Source: Bacteroidales bacterium (GTDB lineage Bacteria; Bacteroidota; Bacteroidia; Bacteroidales; UBA932). From it: a stretch of DNA of 64,000 nucleotides. Shown piece after piece: positions 51,426 through 60,902 of this stretch (its first letter is position 1; each line of letters begins with the position of its first letter). Below the pieces are notes generated by a model that made no database searches, was not told the DNA's origin, and saw only the letters and a list, made by a program, of their open reading frames with translations. The stretch covers positions 1-64,000 of the forward strand of contig JAFQHE010000043.1 in the NCBI GenBank assembly GCA_017398125.1, read 5' to 3'. The translations under genes were made by a program, and so were the position numbers.

Positions 51426-51713
51426 CTATAGAAAATTCTTAAGGGCTTGGGCGAGCTGGTCCGGGCAGGAGGTACTCTTCTGCCCGCATCTGATGCCTTC
51501 CAGTCTTTTTATTGCCTCCTCTACCTTCATGCCTTTCACAAGGGCGCCAATTCCTTGAGTGTTACCGCTGCATCCCATGAAGTAAGCTACATTAACTATT
51601 GTCTTGTTTGTGTCAACCTCAATTTTAATTAGTCTTGAACATACACCTTGTGGTATATATTCAATTGTTCTTGTGCCTTGTGGTGTAGTATTGTCGTACG
51701 CTATTTGATTCAT
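51426..51713 (-). CDS. TSCPD domain protein (TIGR03905-like)
   Basis: The start is placed at ATG 51713 (MNQIAYDNTTPQGTRTI), giving 95 residues. The sequence has CSRLIKIEVD, FMGCSGNTQGIGALVKGM and CGQKSTSCPDQLAQAL; the TSCPD tetrapeptide names the domain, which also occurs at the C-terminus of some ribonucleotide reductases. Three conserved cysteines suggest metal binding. Function is unknown. It converges on the S41 protease and lies 52 bases downstream of ispG on the same strand. Confidence 0.85.
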   Translation of the reverse strand: MNQIAYDNTTPQGTRTIEYIPQGVCSRLIKIEVDTNKTIVNVAYFMGCSGNTQGIGALVKGMKVEEAIKRLEGIRCGQKSTSCPDQLAQALKNFL

Positions 51714-51765
51714 TTTGTTGATTTTATATCTGGTCTCTTTAATAGTCAAAGAAAATTAATCTGTT

Positions 51766-53169
51766 CTATTGTCTGTTTTTATTTGCATCATTTTCAATCA
51801 GTTGGAGTAGTATGTCAATGGCTTCCTCCTGTGGAACCGAACGGTATACAGGCTCTTTCCCTCTGTAGATTGCAACCTTGCCGGCACCTTCTCCTACATA
51901 TCCGTAATCTGCATCAGCCATCTCACCGGGGCCGTTTACAATACATCCCATAACAGCAATTCTCAACCCTTTGAGATGTTTTGTTTTCTCTTTCACTTTA
52001 TTGAATGTCTCCTCAAGGTTGTATAGTGTCCTTCCGCAACCCGGACACGCAATATACTCAGGCTGAGTGAATTTTCGGCGTGCAGCCTGCATAAGGTTCT
52101 CTTTGAACTCTTCGATTGCCTCTTTTGAGATTTCAACTGATGTCGTAGCAGATTCATTTGTGCCAGACTTTATCTCATCCCTCTGTATAATTGTGCAGCT
52201 GACGTTAAAGTCATCTATCTTTTTGTCGAGCAGCAGCGGACCAAACAGGCATGAAGCCTTAATGATAAAACTGTTCCAGTCGCACTCAAAGAATTTGTAT
52301 TCAGGTATTTTTACACCCGCTTCAAGCTGCTCATTTATTGCTTTAATGTCGCTCCAGTACTTCCCGACGGCCATCTCTTTTGCCATATATCCGGCAATAG
52401 TTTGTGCTGCCGGTATTTCATTTACGGGATTTTCTGTCAGTGAAACCCTTATTGTATCACCAATACCATCAGCAAGCAGTGCGCCTATGCCAACTGCAGA
52501 TTTTATTCGTCCCATATCACCATTGCCGGCCTCAGTTACACCGAGGTGAATAGGAAACCGCATATCAAGCCTCTCCATCTCCTCTTTTAGCAATCTGTAA
52601 GCTGTAACCATTACTATTGTATTGCTGGCTTTAAGTGATATAACCACATTGTGAAAATCATTTTCAGCACACATTTTAAGCCACTCGATTGCAGCCTCTT
52701 TCATGCCGAGAGGTGTATCTCCATAAAGGTTGACTATCCTTTCACCAAGAGATCCGTGGTTCAATCCTATCCTGACAGCTGTATTATTGGCCTTGCAGAC
52801 TTCAATGAATTTGGCAAACTGACTCTTTGCAACGGAGTGTTCTTTGGCAAAGTTGCCCGGATTTATCCTTACTTTGTCAGCAACTGATGCAACAGCTATT
52901 GCAACATCTGAACTGAAGTGAACGTCTGCTACAAGGGGAATGTTATACCCTTTTTCTATAAGCTTGCGCTTGATCTCTTTCAATGCCTCTACCTCTTTTA
53001 ACCCCTGTGTTGTAAGCCTTACCATCTCAGCTCCTGCATCAGCCATCTCAATGCATTGCAATACAGATTTCTCTATCTCCTGGGTATGTGTATTGCACAT
53101 TGTCTGCACTACAATGGGAGCAGTGCCGCCTATTGTCAGACCATTTACTTTTACCTCTATAGTTTTCAT
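51766..53169 (-). CDS. ispG: 4-hydroxy-3-methylbut-2-en-1-yl diphosphate synthase
   Basis: This iron-sulfur enzyme of the MEP isoprenoid pathway has a TIM-barrel N-terminus (GTAPIVVQTMCNTHTQE, GAEMVRLTTQG, VADVHFSSDVAI, VRINPGNFA, RIGLNHGSLG) and a C-terminal cluster domain (IACPGCGRTLYNLEETF and GLRIAVMGCIVNGPGEMADADYGYVG). The three cysteines and the GPGE glutamate are intact. Bacteroidota enzymes usually carry a large inserted domain and exceed 600 residues, while the enteric form is about 370. This one has 467, with only about 100 inserted residues (VGKYWSDIKAINEQ through ISKEAIEEFKE). The reading frame is unbroken, so this is a compact variant. Confidence 0.93.
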   Translation of the reverse strand: MKTIEVKVNGLTIGGTAPIVVQTMCNTHTQEIEKSVLQCIEMADAGAEMVRLTTQGLKEVEALKEIKRKLIEKGYNIPLVADVHFSSDVAIAVASVADKVRINPGNFAKEHSVAKSQFAKFIEVCKANNTAVRIGLNHGSLGERIVNLYGDTPLGMKEAAIEWLKMCAENDFHNVVISLKASNTIVMVTAYRLLKEEMERLDMRFPIHLGVTEAGNGDMGRIKSAVGIGALLADGIGDTIRVSLTENPVNEIPAAQTIAGYMAKEMAVGKYWSDIKAINEQLEAGVKIPEYKFFECDWNSFIIKASCLFGPLLLDKKIDDFNVSCTIIQRDEIKSGTNESATTSVEISKEAIEEFKENLMQAARRKFTQPEYIACPGCGRTLYNLEETFNKVKEKTKHLKGLRIAVMGCIVNGPGEMADADYGYVGEGAGKVAIYRGKEPVYRSVPQEEAIDILLQLIENDANKNRQ

Positions 53170-53251
53170 CTCTCTAATTAAACTAAATTAACTGATAATT
53201 AACCAAATGCCTCCGATATAAGAGGTAACTTATACCAAGTGGACAACCCTC

Positions 53252-54016
53252 TTATCTTCCCAATCTGAAGAATACGCCAAAACTTATTAAAAGTTGGTTG
53301 GAGTGGGTATATGTCCATGCATCTTCTGAGTAGATTTTTGGGTCTACAAAGTATGACAATGCATATTTGTAGCTTGCCTCCAAGTGGAACTCAACGGGTT
53401 TGAGTACAAATGCAAGTCCGCCGCTGCCCATGATTCCGCAACCCAATTTGTTGGTTGTCTCCGGTATGCCATCTTCAATGTCAGTTGAGAGAATATAATA
53501 TCCGTAAGGTCCCAAACCGACCATAATTCTCATTTTCCAGAAATCAACCCTGAATTGGGTCAGAAATGGAATTTGCACAGACTGGTATATCTGGTCATGT
53601 TCGTCAAACACATTTTCAGACTTTTCGTATAGGTGTGTGTATCCTATCTCATTATACTCAATACCGGTCTGTATACCGAAATAGGGCATACTTTTCCATA
53701 GTGAGTGGTAGTATGTGTAGTAGATACCAAAATTTTTGGGAGTCTTGAAACTCTTGTGGTCTATATCCTGACTGAAACTTACATTTGAAATGCCATATCC
53801 TGCCTTTACGCCGATAAGGTGTTGGCTCAATACAGAACTGTCCTTTATCTTTATAGTTGCATCTGCAAAAGAGTTCATGTCAAATTCTTTGTAAATATCA
53901 ACCTTTTTTGTTGTATCGTTTGTTGTCTGAAGCTCTTTTCCGTTTTGCGTATTTTGCGCAAAGAGGCCTGTTGAGATGCCTAATAGCAGGATTGCTGTTA
54001 ATAGTATATTTTTCAT
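53252..54016 (-). CDS. PorT-like outer-membrane beta-barrel protein
   Basis: The start is ATG 54016 (MKNILLTAILLLGISTGLFAQN), which gives a clean signal peptide. The mature part of about 230 residues has alternating strands with aromatic girdles (GVKAGYGISNVSF, FGIYYTYYHSLW, GIQTGIEYNEIGY, IPFLTQFRVDFWKMRIMVGLGPYGYYIL, EFHLEASYKYALSYF) and ends in a strand finishing with FFRLGR. This is the eight-stranded PorT/outer-membrane beta-barrel family of Bacteroidota. Function is unknown. It is 13 bases downstream of the Ig-like lipoprotein gene and is probably co-expressed with it. Confidence 0.8.
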   Translation of the reverse strand: MKNILLTAILLLGISTGLFAQNTQNGKELQTTNDTTKKVDIYKEFDMNSFADATIKIKDSSVLSQHLIGVKAGYGISNVSFSQDIDHKSFKTPKNFGIYYTYYHSLWKSMPYFGIQTGIEYNEIGYTHLYEKSENVFDEHDQIYQSVQIPFLTQFRVDFWKMRIMVGLGPYGYYILSTDIEDGIPETTNKLGCGIMGSGGLAFVLKPVEFHLEASYKYALSYFVDPKIYSEDAWTYTHSNQLLISFGVFFRLGR

Positions 54017-54029
54017 TTGCTTATGCTTA

Positions 54030-55874
54030 TTATTTCTCTTCTGATCCCTTTTTGCCTGGATTGAAGAGTTCACGAACATCAATTGATTGTATGAGGTCTG
54101 TTCTCTCTTCTATGGTAATTACAGTCTCGCCGTCGGGAAGAGTATAAAGACGTACCATTTCCGGTTGGCGTTTGTCAAGTATAGAACCAGGGTCAAGCAG
54201 CTCATTGCTGTTTTTGTCTTCAGTTATCCTTACTGAGTATTTGCCTTTGTCCAGATATGGGAATAGAAGTACACAATCATTTGTAATAATGAATTTCCTG
54301 TAGACTTTATCCCTCTTTTCACTTACCAGTTCAACTATATACCTTGCATTTACATTTGACATCTCGAGTGTCATAGAGCTGGCATTGTCTGAAGTCGGCA
54401 GTATAATCTTATTCTCAAGCGAGTCATTGGTAAAGTTGTTTACATCCATAAATACCTTCTCAGGAATCTTCAATATGTAGTCATTGCCGACAACAAAAGG
54501 TGTCTCAGGTTTCAGAGTGTAGCGGCAGATATTCATACTGTCTTGAATGACGGTGAATTTTTCCTGGTTCTTTACACCTTTAGGTGTACTTGAAACAAGA
54601 GAGATTGTATCAAATCTTGCCTCAATCAGCGGCTCCTTGAATTCAAAAACGTAGCCATCCTGCTCTATAAATTTGGGATCGGCCTTTAATGTAAATTCAA
54701 GCAGATCTTTTCTGATAGTTCGTCCATCTTTGTCTTTCTGAGGTTTCTTGTCCTCTTCCTTTTCAATAGGAGGGGTAAGCTTGAGCACCTCGTCAGTAGG
54801 GACATTCTTGCCAAGCGTGTCTGTCTTGTGGTATCTGATATTGAGGGTAAGTGTGTCGCGCTCCTTGATATTGGTGTTCATCCAGAAGACAAGACTATCA
54901 TTGGTCTGGTTGAACTGTTTTAGAATCTTATCATTGTCAACACCCTCAATCTCAAATTTTTCAATTATTGCATCCTGTGAATTGAACTTGATGTATGCTC
55001 CACGTTTGCTGAACATCTTGTAGTTGGTAATATACTGCAGTGTTGTTCTCTCTTTGAACATATAAATTGTATATTCACTTGGTCTGGCAAGGCACTCCAC
55101 TGTATCTTTCATACTGTACATACCCATTTGGGGTAGTCCGGGATGCATTACCGTTGTCGGTGTTTCCATAGAGTCAAGAAACCCGACCATCTCAGTACCT
55201 GAATCATATTTATGGTTGGCAATCTCATCCTTGAATGCGTAAATTGCATATGGAACAGGCTTCAGATTCCTGACACAGAAGTAGCCCCAGTCATCGCTTC
55301 TTGAGATGGCACTTGGCAGCGAGTTCATCATACATGAATCTGTTGGCTGTTCATAAAGAGCAACTGACACGCCTTTAACAGGAAGAAGTGTTTCGTTGTC
55401 AAGTATGGTGCCACTGATGAGCATTGAGTCAAGAGTATTGCCGGTAGAAAAGCTGTAGACATAATTTTCAATTGGATTGCCTTCATTGTTGTCGGCAAGC
55501 GATGAACCGAAATTAAGGGCATACGTCCTATTGCTGTCAAGATCTTCCGGAAATGTTATCACAACACTTTTGCCTTTAATTTTTGTTTTTGGAGCCTTTT
55601 GCTGTGGCGGTGAAAGAAAGATATTCTTGTTTGCCTCTTTCAACTGCACATATTCATTGAATGTCAATACAATTTGAGTCTTTACGGTAGGTACATTCCT
55701 TGAATTTGTATCGGGAATTGCAGCAATAATGACAGGCGGAATGGAGTCTTTTGGGCCACCTGTTGGCGCACCGCTTGTGTTGGCGCACGACGAGGTATGC
55801 AGGCAGTATGCTGCTATCAATACAAATATTGAAAAATTTACAAGGTATCTCTTTATCGTCAATGGTCTCTTCAT
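54030..55874 (-). CDS. Large Ig-like domain lipoprotein of the envelope
   Basis: The 614-residue protein has a lipoprotein signal (MKRPLTIKRYLVNFSIFVLI, lipobox LHTSSC) followed by GAPTGGPKDSIPPVI. That leads to an SbsA-type Ig-like domain (VKTQIVLTFNEYVQLKEANKNIFLSPP). A carboxypeptidase-regulatory-like beta sandwich follows (ISGTILDNETLLPVKGVSVALYE, GYFCVRNLKPVPYAIYAFKD). The C-terminal 300 residues form further beta domains. This architecture is widespread and conserved in Bacteroidota and is believed to be anchored at the outer membrane, function unknown. It is 20 bases after rel and just ahead of the beta-barrel gene. Confidence 0.82.
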   Translation of the reverse strand: MKRPLTIKRYLVNFSIFVLIAAYCLHTSSCANTSGAPTGGPKDSIPPVIIAAIPDTNSRNVPTVKTQIVLTFNEYVQLKEANKNIFLSPPQQKAPKTKIKGKSVVITFPEDLDSNRTYALNFGSSLADNNEGNPIENYVYSFSTGNTLDSMLISGTILDNETLLPVKGVSVALYEQPTDSCMMNSLPSAISRSDDWGYFCVRNLKPVPYAIYAFKDEIANHKYDSGTEMVGFLDSMETPTTVMHPGLPQMGMYSMKDTVECLARPSEYTIYMFKERTTLQYITNYKMFSKRGAYIKFNSQDAIIEKFEIEGVDNDKILKQFNQTNDSLVFWMNTNIKERDTLTLNIRYHKTDTLGKNVPTDEVLKLTPPIEKEEDKKPQKDKDGRTIRKDLLEFTLKADPKFIEQDGYVFEFKEPLIEARFDTISLVSSTPKGVKNQEKFTVIQDSMNICRYTLKPETPFVVGNDYILKIPEKVFMDVNNFTNDSLENKIILPTSDNASSMTLEMSNVNARYIVELVSEKRDKVYRKFIITNDCVLLFPYLDKGKYSVRITEDKNSNELLDPGSILDKRQPEMVRLYTLPDGETVITIEERTDLIQSIDVRELFNPGKKGSEEK

Positions 55875-55894
55875 TATTTTAAATTGAATTTAAT

Positions 55895-58210
55895 TTACTC
55901 TTTTATGTCTACTCTGGTAACACTTTCAACTCCTTTTGTATCCAGTATTCTTTTCATAATGTCATTAAGGTCTTCCGTATTGTGGACGTATAGGTCTATA
56001 TATCCTTCAAACACGCCGTCATGAGTCTCAAAATGGATTTTCCTGATATTTATGCTGAGTATGAGTGTAAGATATTTTGTTATGTCATTTACAATTCCGA
56101 TTCTGTCGATACCTTTAATCTCTATACGGGCAAGGAATGACAGAATTGTATGTTTGGTCCACTTGGCATTTACAATTTTACCGCCTTGCCATGACGCAAG
56201 AGATATTGCTTTGGGACAAACCTTTTTATGGATTACCACCTCATTCTTGTCATCAAGAAAACCGATGATAGGATCTCCAGGAATTGGATTGCAACACTCA
56301 GCAACCTTGTATGACAAGGTACGGTCAAGTGGATTCTCCTGTAGAAGATAATCTTTTTTCTTGTCAATTTTTTTTGCCTGACTCTCCGGATTGTTCTCTA
56401 TGCTCTCATCAGTTTCACTCTCTTCCTCCTTATTGTTGTTGCCGAAGAAGAACTGCAAATTCCAGTACTTGACAAACTTGTTTTCGGTATTCTTTTTCAG
56501 AATCTTCTCAAGGTCACTCAAATCAATGAATCCTGCACCAATCTTTGTATACAATTCATCTTTGTTATTGAGGTTGTATGCAAGAAGCAACTTCTTGAAT
56601 ACTCTGGTCTGTGGTGTCACACCCAAGTTTGCCAATGCTTTGTCAAGGATTATCTGTCCCTCTTTGATTGTGTTTTTTATATCTGCCTTCAAAGAGTCGT
56701 AAATAAAATTCTTTGCTTTGGATGTTGTGACAAAATCGAGCCACTCCCTTTTGGGCCTTTGGGTCTCTGCGGTAATGATCTCAACCTGGTCACCATTTCT
56801 CAATTTTTGAGAAAGAGGTACAAGTTTGAGATTGACTTTGGCTGCAATGGCCTTGCTGCCTACCGCGGTATGTATGTAAAAGGCAAAATCAAGTGCCGTA
56901 GAGCCTTTTGGCAATTTCTTGGACTCTCCCTTAGGGGTGAATACATATATTTCTGCCGAGAGCAGCCCTGTATGGAACTTGTCAAGGAACTCAAGTGCGC
57001 TTACATCTGGGTTTTCAAGCACTTCGCGTACCATATTGAGCCAGTTGTCAAGTTCGTTTTCATTGCTCTTTGTGACACCCTTGTAACTCCAGTGTGCGGC
57101 GAGTCCCCGTTCGGCAATCTCATCCATTCTTCGGGAGCGTATCTGAACTTCCATCCAGGTCCCGACATTACTCATAAGGGTACAATGAAGAGCCTCATAT
57201 CCGTTGGATTTCGGGCGTCCAACCCAGTCTCTCAATCTGTCGGGTTTTGATATATAGTTGGCTGATATAAGAGAGAATATGTCATAGCACTGCTGTCTCT
57301 CGGTAATGTCAAGCTTTGGTTCAAAGATGATCCTGATTGCAAAAAGATCATAAATCTGGTCAAATGAAACACCCTTGTTTATCATTTTTCTCCAGATGGA
57401 GTAGGGGGTCTTTGTCCTTTTCGTTATTTTGAACGTATAGCCCTCATGTTTGAGGATGGCGGCAATAGGCTCTATGAATTTGTCAATGTCGCCCTCCTTG
57501 TTCTGGCTGTAGATTGCTATTTTTTTTGTAATCTGGTTATATTCATCAGGTTGTCTGTATTTCAGCCAGATATTCTCCATCTCAGACTTTATGCTGTATA
57601 AACCAAGTCTGTGGGCAAGAGGAATGAAAATATACATAGTTTCACTCAGAATCTTGTCCTTTTTCCGCTCGGGCATAGCTGCAATAGTCCTTAGGTTGTG
57701 CAACCTGTCGGCAAGTTTTATGAGAACAACCCTTACATCATCATTTAAGGTGAGAAGAATTCGTTTGAAATTTTCAGCCTGGAGTGATTTTTCCTCATTC
57801 TCGCTCATCTTTGCAAAAGATACACTCTCCCCTTTGTTGTGGCTGCCATCCATTGCAGACTTGATCTTTGTAAGACCGTCTACAAGTGAGGCAATCTTCT
57901 CGCCAAAGAGTCTTGATATATCTTCTGTGGTATATTCTGTATCTTCAACAATATCGTGCAGAAGAGCTGTGACAATTGATTTGTAGCCCAGACCAATCTC
58001 CTGGACAACAATTCTTGCCACCGAAATGGGATGGATAATATAAGGTTCCCCTGAGCGTCTTCGCACTCCCTTGTGGGCTTCATTTGCAAACTCAAAGGCT
58101 CTGATCACCTCTTCATACTCCTCGTCATTGGCGCACCTATTTCTGCTTGCCGCCCTCAAGGCTTCAAACTCACTCGCAATCAGTTTATTGTCTTCTTCTG
58201 TAAATGTCAT
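55895..58210 (-). CDS. rel: Bifunctional (p)ppGpp synthetase/hydrolase Rel/SpoT
   Basis: The 771-residue protein controls the stringent response. The HD hydrolase domain is intact (IIHPISVARIV, LLHDIVEDT at 84-91, LIKLADRLHNLRTI). The synthetase domain has KRTKTPYSIWRKM, DLFAIRIIF, RPKSNGYEALHCTLM and EVQIRSRRMDEIAERGLAAHW. The TGS domain reads VFTPKGESKKLPKGSTALDFAFYIHT. The C-terminal half has the zinc-finger-like CCNPIPGDPIIGF and an ACT domain ending ESVTRVDI. Both activities are therefore expected. Bacteroidota generally have one long Rel of this kind. Downstream are envelope genes; upstream is hydG. Confidence 0.94.
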   Translation of the reverse strand: MTFTEEDNKLIASEFEALRAASRNRCANDEEYEEVIRAFEFANEAHKGVRRRSGEPYIIHPISVARIVVQEIGLGYKSIVTALLHDIVEDTEYTTEDISRLFGEKIASLVDGLTKIKSAMDGSHNKGESVSFAKMSENEEKSLQAENFKRILLTLNDDVRVVLIKLADRLHNLRTIAAMPERKKDKILSETMYIFIPLAHRLGLYSIKSEMENIWLKYRQPDEYNQITKKIAIYSQNKEGDIDKFIEPIAAILKHEGYTFKITKRTKTPYSIWRKMINKGVSFDQIYDLFAIRIIFEPKLDITERQQCYDIFSLISANYISKPDRLRDWVGRPKSNGYEALHCTLMSNVGTWMEVQIRSRRMDEIAERGLAAHWSYKGVTKSNENELDNWLNMVREVLENPDVSALEFLDKFHTGLLSAEIYVFTPKGESKKLPKGSTALDFAFYIHTAVGSKAIAAKVNLKLVPLSQKLRNGDQVEIITAETQRPKREWLDFVTTSKAKNFIYDSLKADIKNTIKEGQIILDKALANLGVTPQTRVFKKLLLAYNLNNKDELYTKIGAGFIDLSDLEKILKKNTENKFVKYWNLQFFFGNNNKEEESETDESIENNPESQAKKIDKKKDYLLQENPLDRTLSYKVAECCNPIPGDPIIGFLDDKNEVVIHKKVCPKAISLASWQGGKIVNAKWTKHTILSFLARIEIKGIDRIGIVNDITKYLTLILSINIRKIHFETHDGVFEGYIDLYVHNTEDLNDIMKRILDTKGVESVTRVDIKE

Positions 58211-58327
58211 TTAAAATTACCCCCAACGTCTTTTCTCTTCTCTATTTCGTAACAGTGTCATAGTTTTTACGACACTCTTTTTTCTCAAAATATATCATCA
58301 TCTCTTGCAAAGTCTGTCGAGCAACTA

Positions 58328-59779
58328 TCAGAAAAGCAGATCTCTTTGGCTCTTTTTGATTGCCTCCAATTTTGCAATAACCTGCTGTTTCTGGCCACTT
58401 TCCGGCATCTGGTCCAGTTCCTTTTGAATAAGCCTGTAACCAACTTCTTTGGTCTCGGGACTCGAGTAATCCTCCAAATACTCTGCCAATGTAAGCATTG
58501 CATTAGGTGTGCAGAAGCGTTTGATGAATCCTGGGATTGCAAACTCCATAAAGTGCTCACCTGTTCTTCCGACCCTATAGCATGAAGTGCAGAAGCTTGG
58601 AATGAATTCCCTCTCAAGTAGCCACCTTATAACCTCATCCAGCTCTCTTGTATCACCAATCTGGAACTGCTCCTTGTTGAGTTCCTGCTCCTTGTTCTTA
58701 TCTTTCTGATAACCTCCAATCTCAAGTTTTGTTCCGGCATCTATTTGCGAAACACCAAACTCAATTACATCATTCCTGATCTCCTTGCTTTCGCGTGCGG
58801 TCATTATAAGACCTGTGTACGGAACGGCCAGTCTCAAAATTGCGACAAGTTGCTTGAACTGCTCGTCAGTGACCCTATAAGGTAGATCAAAGTTGAGATC
58901 TTGTGCAGGCTGTATTCTTGGAAAGCTGATTGTATGTGGACCTACTCCATGACTCTTCTGAAGGTGCAGTGCATGTGAAACAAGTCCAAGAACCTCAAAC
59001 CTCCAGTCATACAATCCGAAAAGAGCTCCAATACCCATATCGTCTATACCTGCTTCAAATGCCCTGTCCATTGCATTCAAACGCCACATATAGTCGCCTT
59101 TTACTGTATTAGCCGGGTGATATTTGGCATAGGTCTCCTTGTGGTATGTCTCCTGAAATACTTGGAATGTACCAATTCCAGCCTCTTTTACAATTTTGTA
59201 GCCTGCTATGTCAAGAGGTGCAGCATTGATGTTTACCCTCCTGATCTCCCCGTTACCTTTTTTTGTCGTATAGCAGGTCTTTACACAATCTGCAATGAAT
59301 TCAGGTGTGTATTGCGGAGCCTCACCAAATACCAGAATAAGTCTTTTGTGACCCTCATCCTCAAGATTATAAATCTCCTTTACAAGTTCCTCTTTTGCAA
59401 GAGTTTTTCTTACAGTCCCTTTGGCGCTGCTCTTGAAACCGCAGTATTTGCAGTTGTTTATACAATAATTGCCCACGTAAAGTGGTGCAAACAATACAAT
59501 CCTGTTTCCATATACTGCCCTTTTAAGTGTTCGGGCAGCTTCATATAGCTCCTCTAGCCCCTCTTTAGAGGTGATGGCAAGCAGAGATGCCGTCTCTTCT
59601 ACAGAAAGCGGCTGTTTTGCAAGTGCCTTCTTGAAGATCTCGCGGTTCCTTACCATATCCTCTTTTGTATTTTCAATGAGAGAGTGCAGGTATTTGTCAT
59701 CAATGAAATCTACTGCATTCTTGCTCAAACTCATATCCATATTCATCAGTCTGCTCATCTTCTCCTTGTCCATAATCAT
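58328..59779 (-). CDS. hydG: [FeFe]-hydrogenase H-cluster radical SAM maturase HydG
   Basis: HydG cleaves tyrosine to supply CO and cyanide ligands for the hydrogenase H-cluster. The radical SAM cluster motif is YCINNCKYCGF (C106, C110, C113). The second cluster is C-terminal, with CTSCYRVGRTGEHF and then GFIKRFCTPNA (CxxC and a third Cys), which separates HydG from the related ThiH. KGTVRKTLAKEELVKEI and VFGEAPQYTPEF are also conserved. The 483 residues are normal. The other maturases HydE and HydF and the hydrogenase itself are not in this window. It implies hydrogen production or uptake in an anaerobic fermentative cell. Confidence 0.93.
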   Translation of the reverse strand: MIMDKEKMSRLMNMDMSLSKNAVDFIDDKYLHSLIENTKEDMVRNREIFKKALAKQPLSVEETASLLAITSKEGLEELYEAARTLKRAVYGNRIVLFAPLYVGNYCINNCKYCGFKSSAKGTVRKTLAKEELVKEIYNLEDEGHKRLILVFGEAPQYTPEFIADCVKTCYTTKKGNGEIRRVNINAAPLDIAGYKIVKEAGIGTFQVFQETYHKETYAKYHPANTVKGDYMWRLNAMDRAFEAGIDDMGIGALFGLYDWRFEVLGLVSHALHLQKSHGVGPHTISFPRIQPAQDLNFDLPYRVTDEQFKQLVAILRLAVPYTGLIMTARESKEIRNDVIEFGVSQIDAGTKLEIGGYQKDKNKEQELNKEQFQIGDTRELDEVIRWLLEREFIPSFCTSCYRVGRTGEHFMEFAIPGFIKRFCTPNAMLTLAEYLEDYSSPETKEVGYRLIQKELDQMPESGQKQQVIAKLEAIKKSQRDLLF

Positions 59780-59858
59780 CTCATTATTTGCTGTTCATCA
59801 CTTTTAATCTCTTCACTTTTCAGATTTGCGTTTTCAGTTGCACTGTTGCTGCATTCTA

Positions 59859-60827
59859 TTACCTGTCGGGATAAAACTGTTTGATCTGTTTTGGTATTTC
59901 TGAAGGTGGAATTTCTGCATATTGGTATGCATGTGAAATTTCTGCACCAACCAGAATGATTATCCAGCTTACATTCATCCAGATCAGGAAGAGTGGAACG
60001 GCTGCAAATGCTCCATATACAGCATTTATTCGTGACACCAATATCTGCGTTTCCATATAGAGATACTGCATTATCACAAAAGCCGTTGCCGATATTACAG
60101 CTGCATTGAAAGCTGCCGAAAAACGTACTTTTACGTTTGGAATATACTTGTACATAGCTGTGAACATAAGCAATATCATTCCAAAAAAGAGTAACCACTG
60201 CATAAAGATTCCAAGTTCTTCAAAGTGCCACATTCCCAAAATACTCTTCATTTGGTTTGTAAATACTGAGTATACCGAGAGGAATATCAGTATCATGAAA
60301 GGCGCTGTAACAAGAATTCCAAAATAGTAGAGAAACCTTTTTGCTATTGACCTCCCGCGCTCAACATTCCATATTTCGTTGAAACACTTTTCAATATTGA
60401 GAATCATCCAAATTACGATCCAGACAAAAAAGAGGGCACTGATAACCCCAAAAATATCCTTTTGACCGCTCTGGATTATATTGTCGGCAAACTGGAGAAT
60501 CCAGTTGAGAACCTCCTGATTGCCTGCAAAATTCTCATATAGCAACTCTCTTAGTGTATTGGAAAAACCAATACCGCCTGTCACTGCGAGAGCTACAGCT
60601 GCAAAAGGCACCACACTCATTGCTGCAAAGAAACTCAGTGATACAGCATAGAGTCCGAGTTTGTCATTACCCGATTTTTTTATTGTGATGATTGCAACTT
60701 TCAGATACCTGAGTGCTCGCTTCTTGGCCTTGCCGAAATCGTCAAGGTTAAGATGCCATAGGTCATCTGTAATGAACTTTACCAGCCATTGGTAGAAATC
60801 CCGTATCTCTTCAAAGAGGTCGCGCAT
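59859..60827 (-). CDS. YihY/UPF0761 (BrkB-like) family membrane protein
   Basis: The 322-residue integral membrane protein has six predicted helices and the family pattern: YAVSLSFFAAMSVVPFAAVALAV, FFVWIVIWMILNIEKCFNEIWNVERGRSIAKRFLYYFGILVTAPFMI, IPNVKVRFSAAFNAAVISATAFVIMQYLYM, and AVPLFLIWMNVSWIIILVGAEISHAYQYAE. Members were once annotated as ribonuclease BN, which is not supported. Function remains unknown; roles in envelope transport have been suggested. It is 79 bases upstream of hydG and 75 bases downstream of the thioesterase, all on the minus strand. Confidence 0.9.
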   Translation of the reverse strand: MRDLFEEIRDFYQWLVKFITDDLWHLNLDDFGKAKKRALRYLKVAIITIKKSGNDKLGLYAVSLSFFAAMSVVPFAAVALAVTGGIGFSNTLRELLYENFAGNQEVLNWILQFADNIIQSGQKDIFGVISALFFVWIVIWMILNIEKCFNEIWNVERGRSIAKRFLYYFGILVTAPFMILIFLSVYSVFTNQMKSILGMWHFEELGIFMQWLLFFGMILLMFTAMYKYIPNVKVRFSAAFNAAVISATAFVIMQYLYMETQILVSRINAVYGAFAAVPLFLIWMNVSWIIILVGAEISHAYQYAEIPPSEIPKQIKQFYPDR

Positions 60828-60902
60828 CTGAATTGCCTGTTTCTAAATGTTCGTTGGTCTGATTTCAAATTAAATGAATCTTGCTTTATAAGGTTGGTGG
60901 CC

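Noticed and set aside
58254..58282. Terminator between hydG and rel (AGTGTC/GACACT with a T-run)
   Set aside because: The T-run follows the stem on the plus strand, whereas both genes run on the minus strand. It would not end the hydG transcript, and there is no plus-strand gene here.
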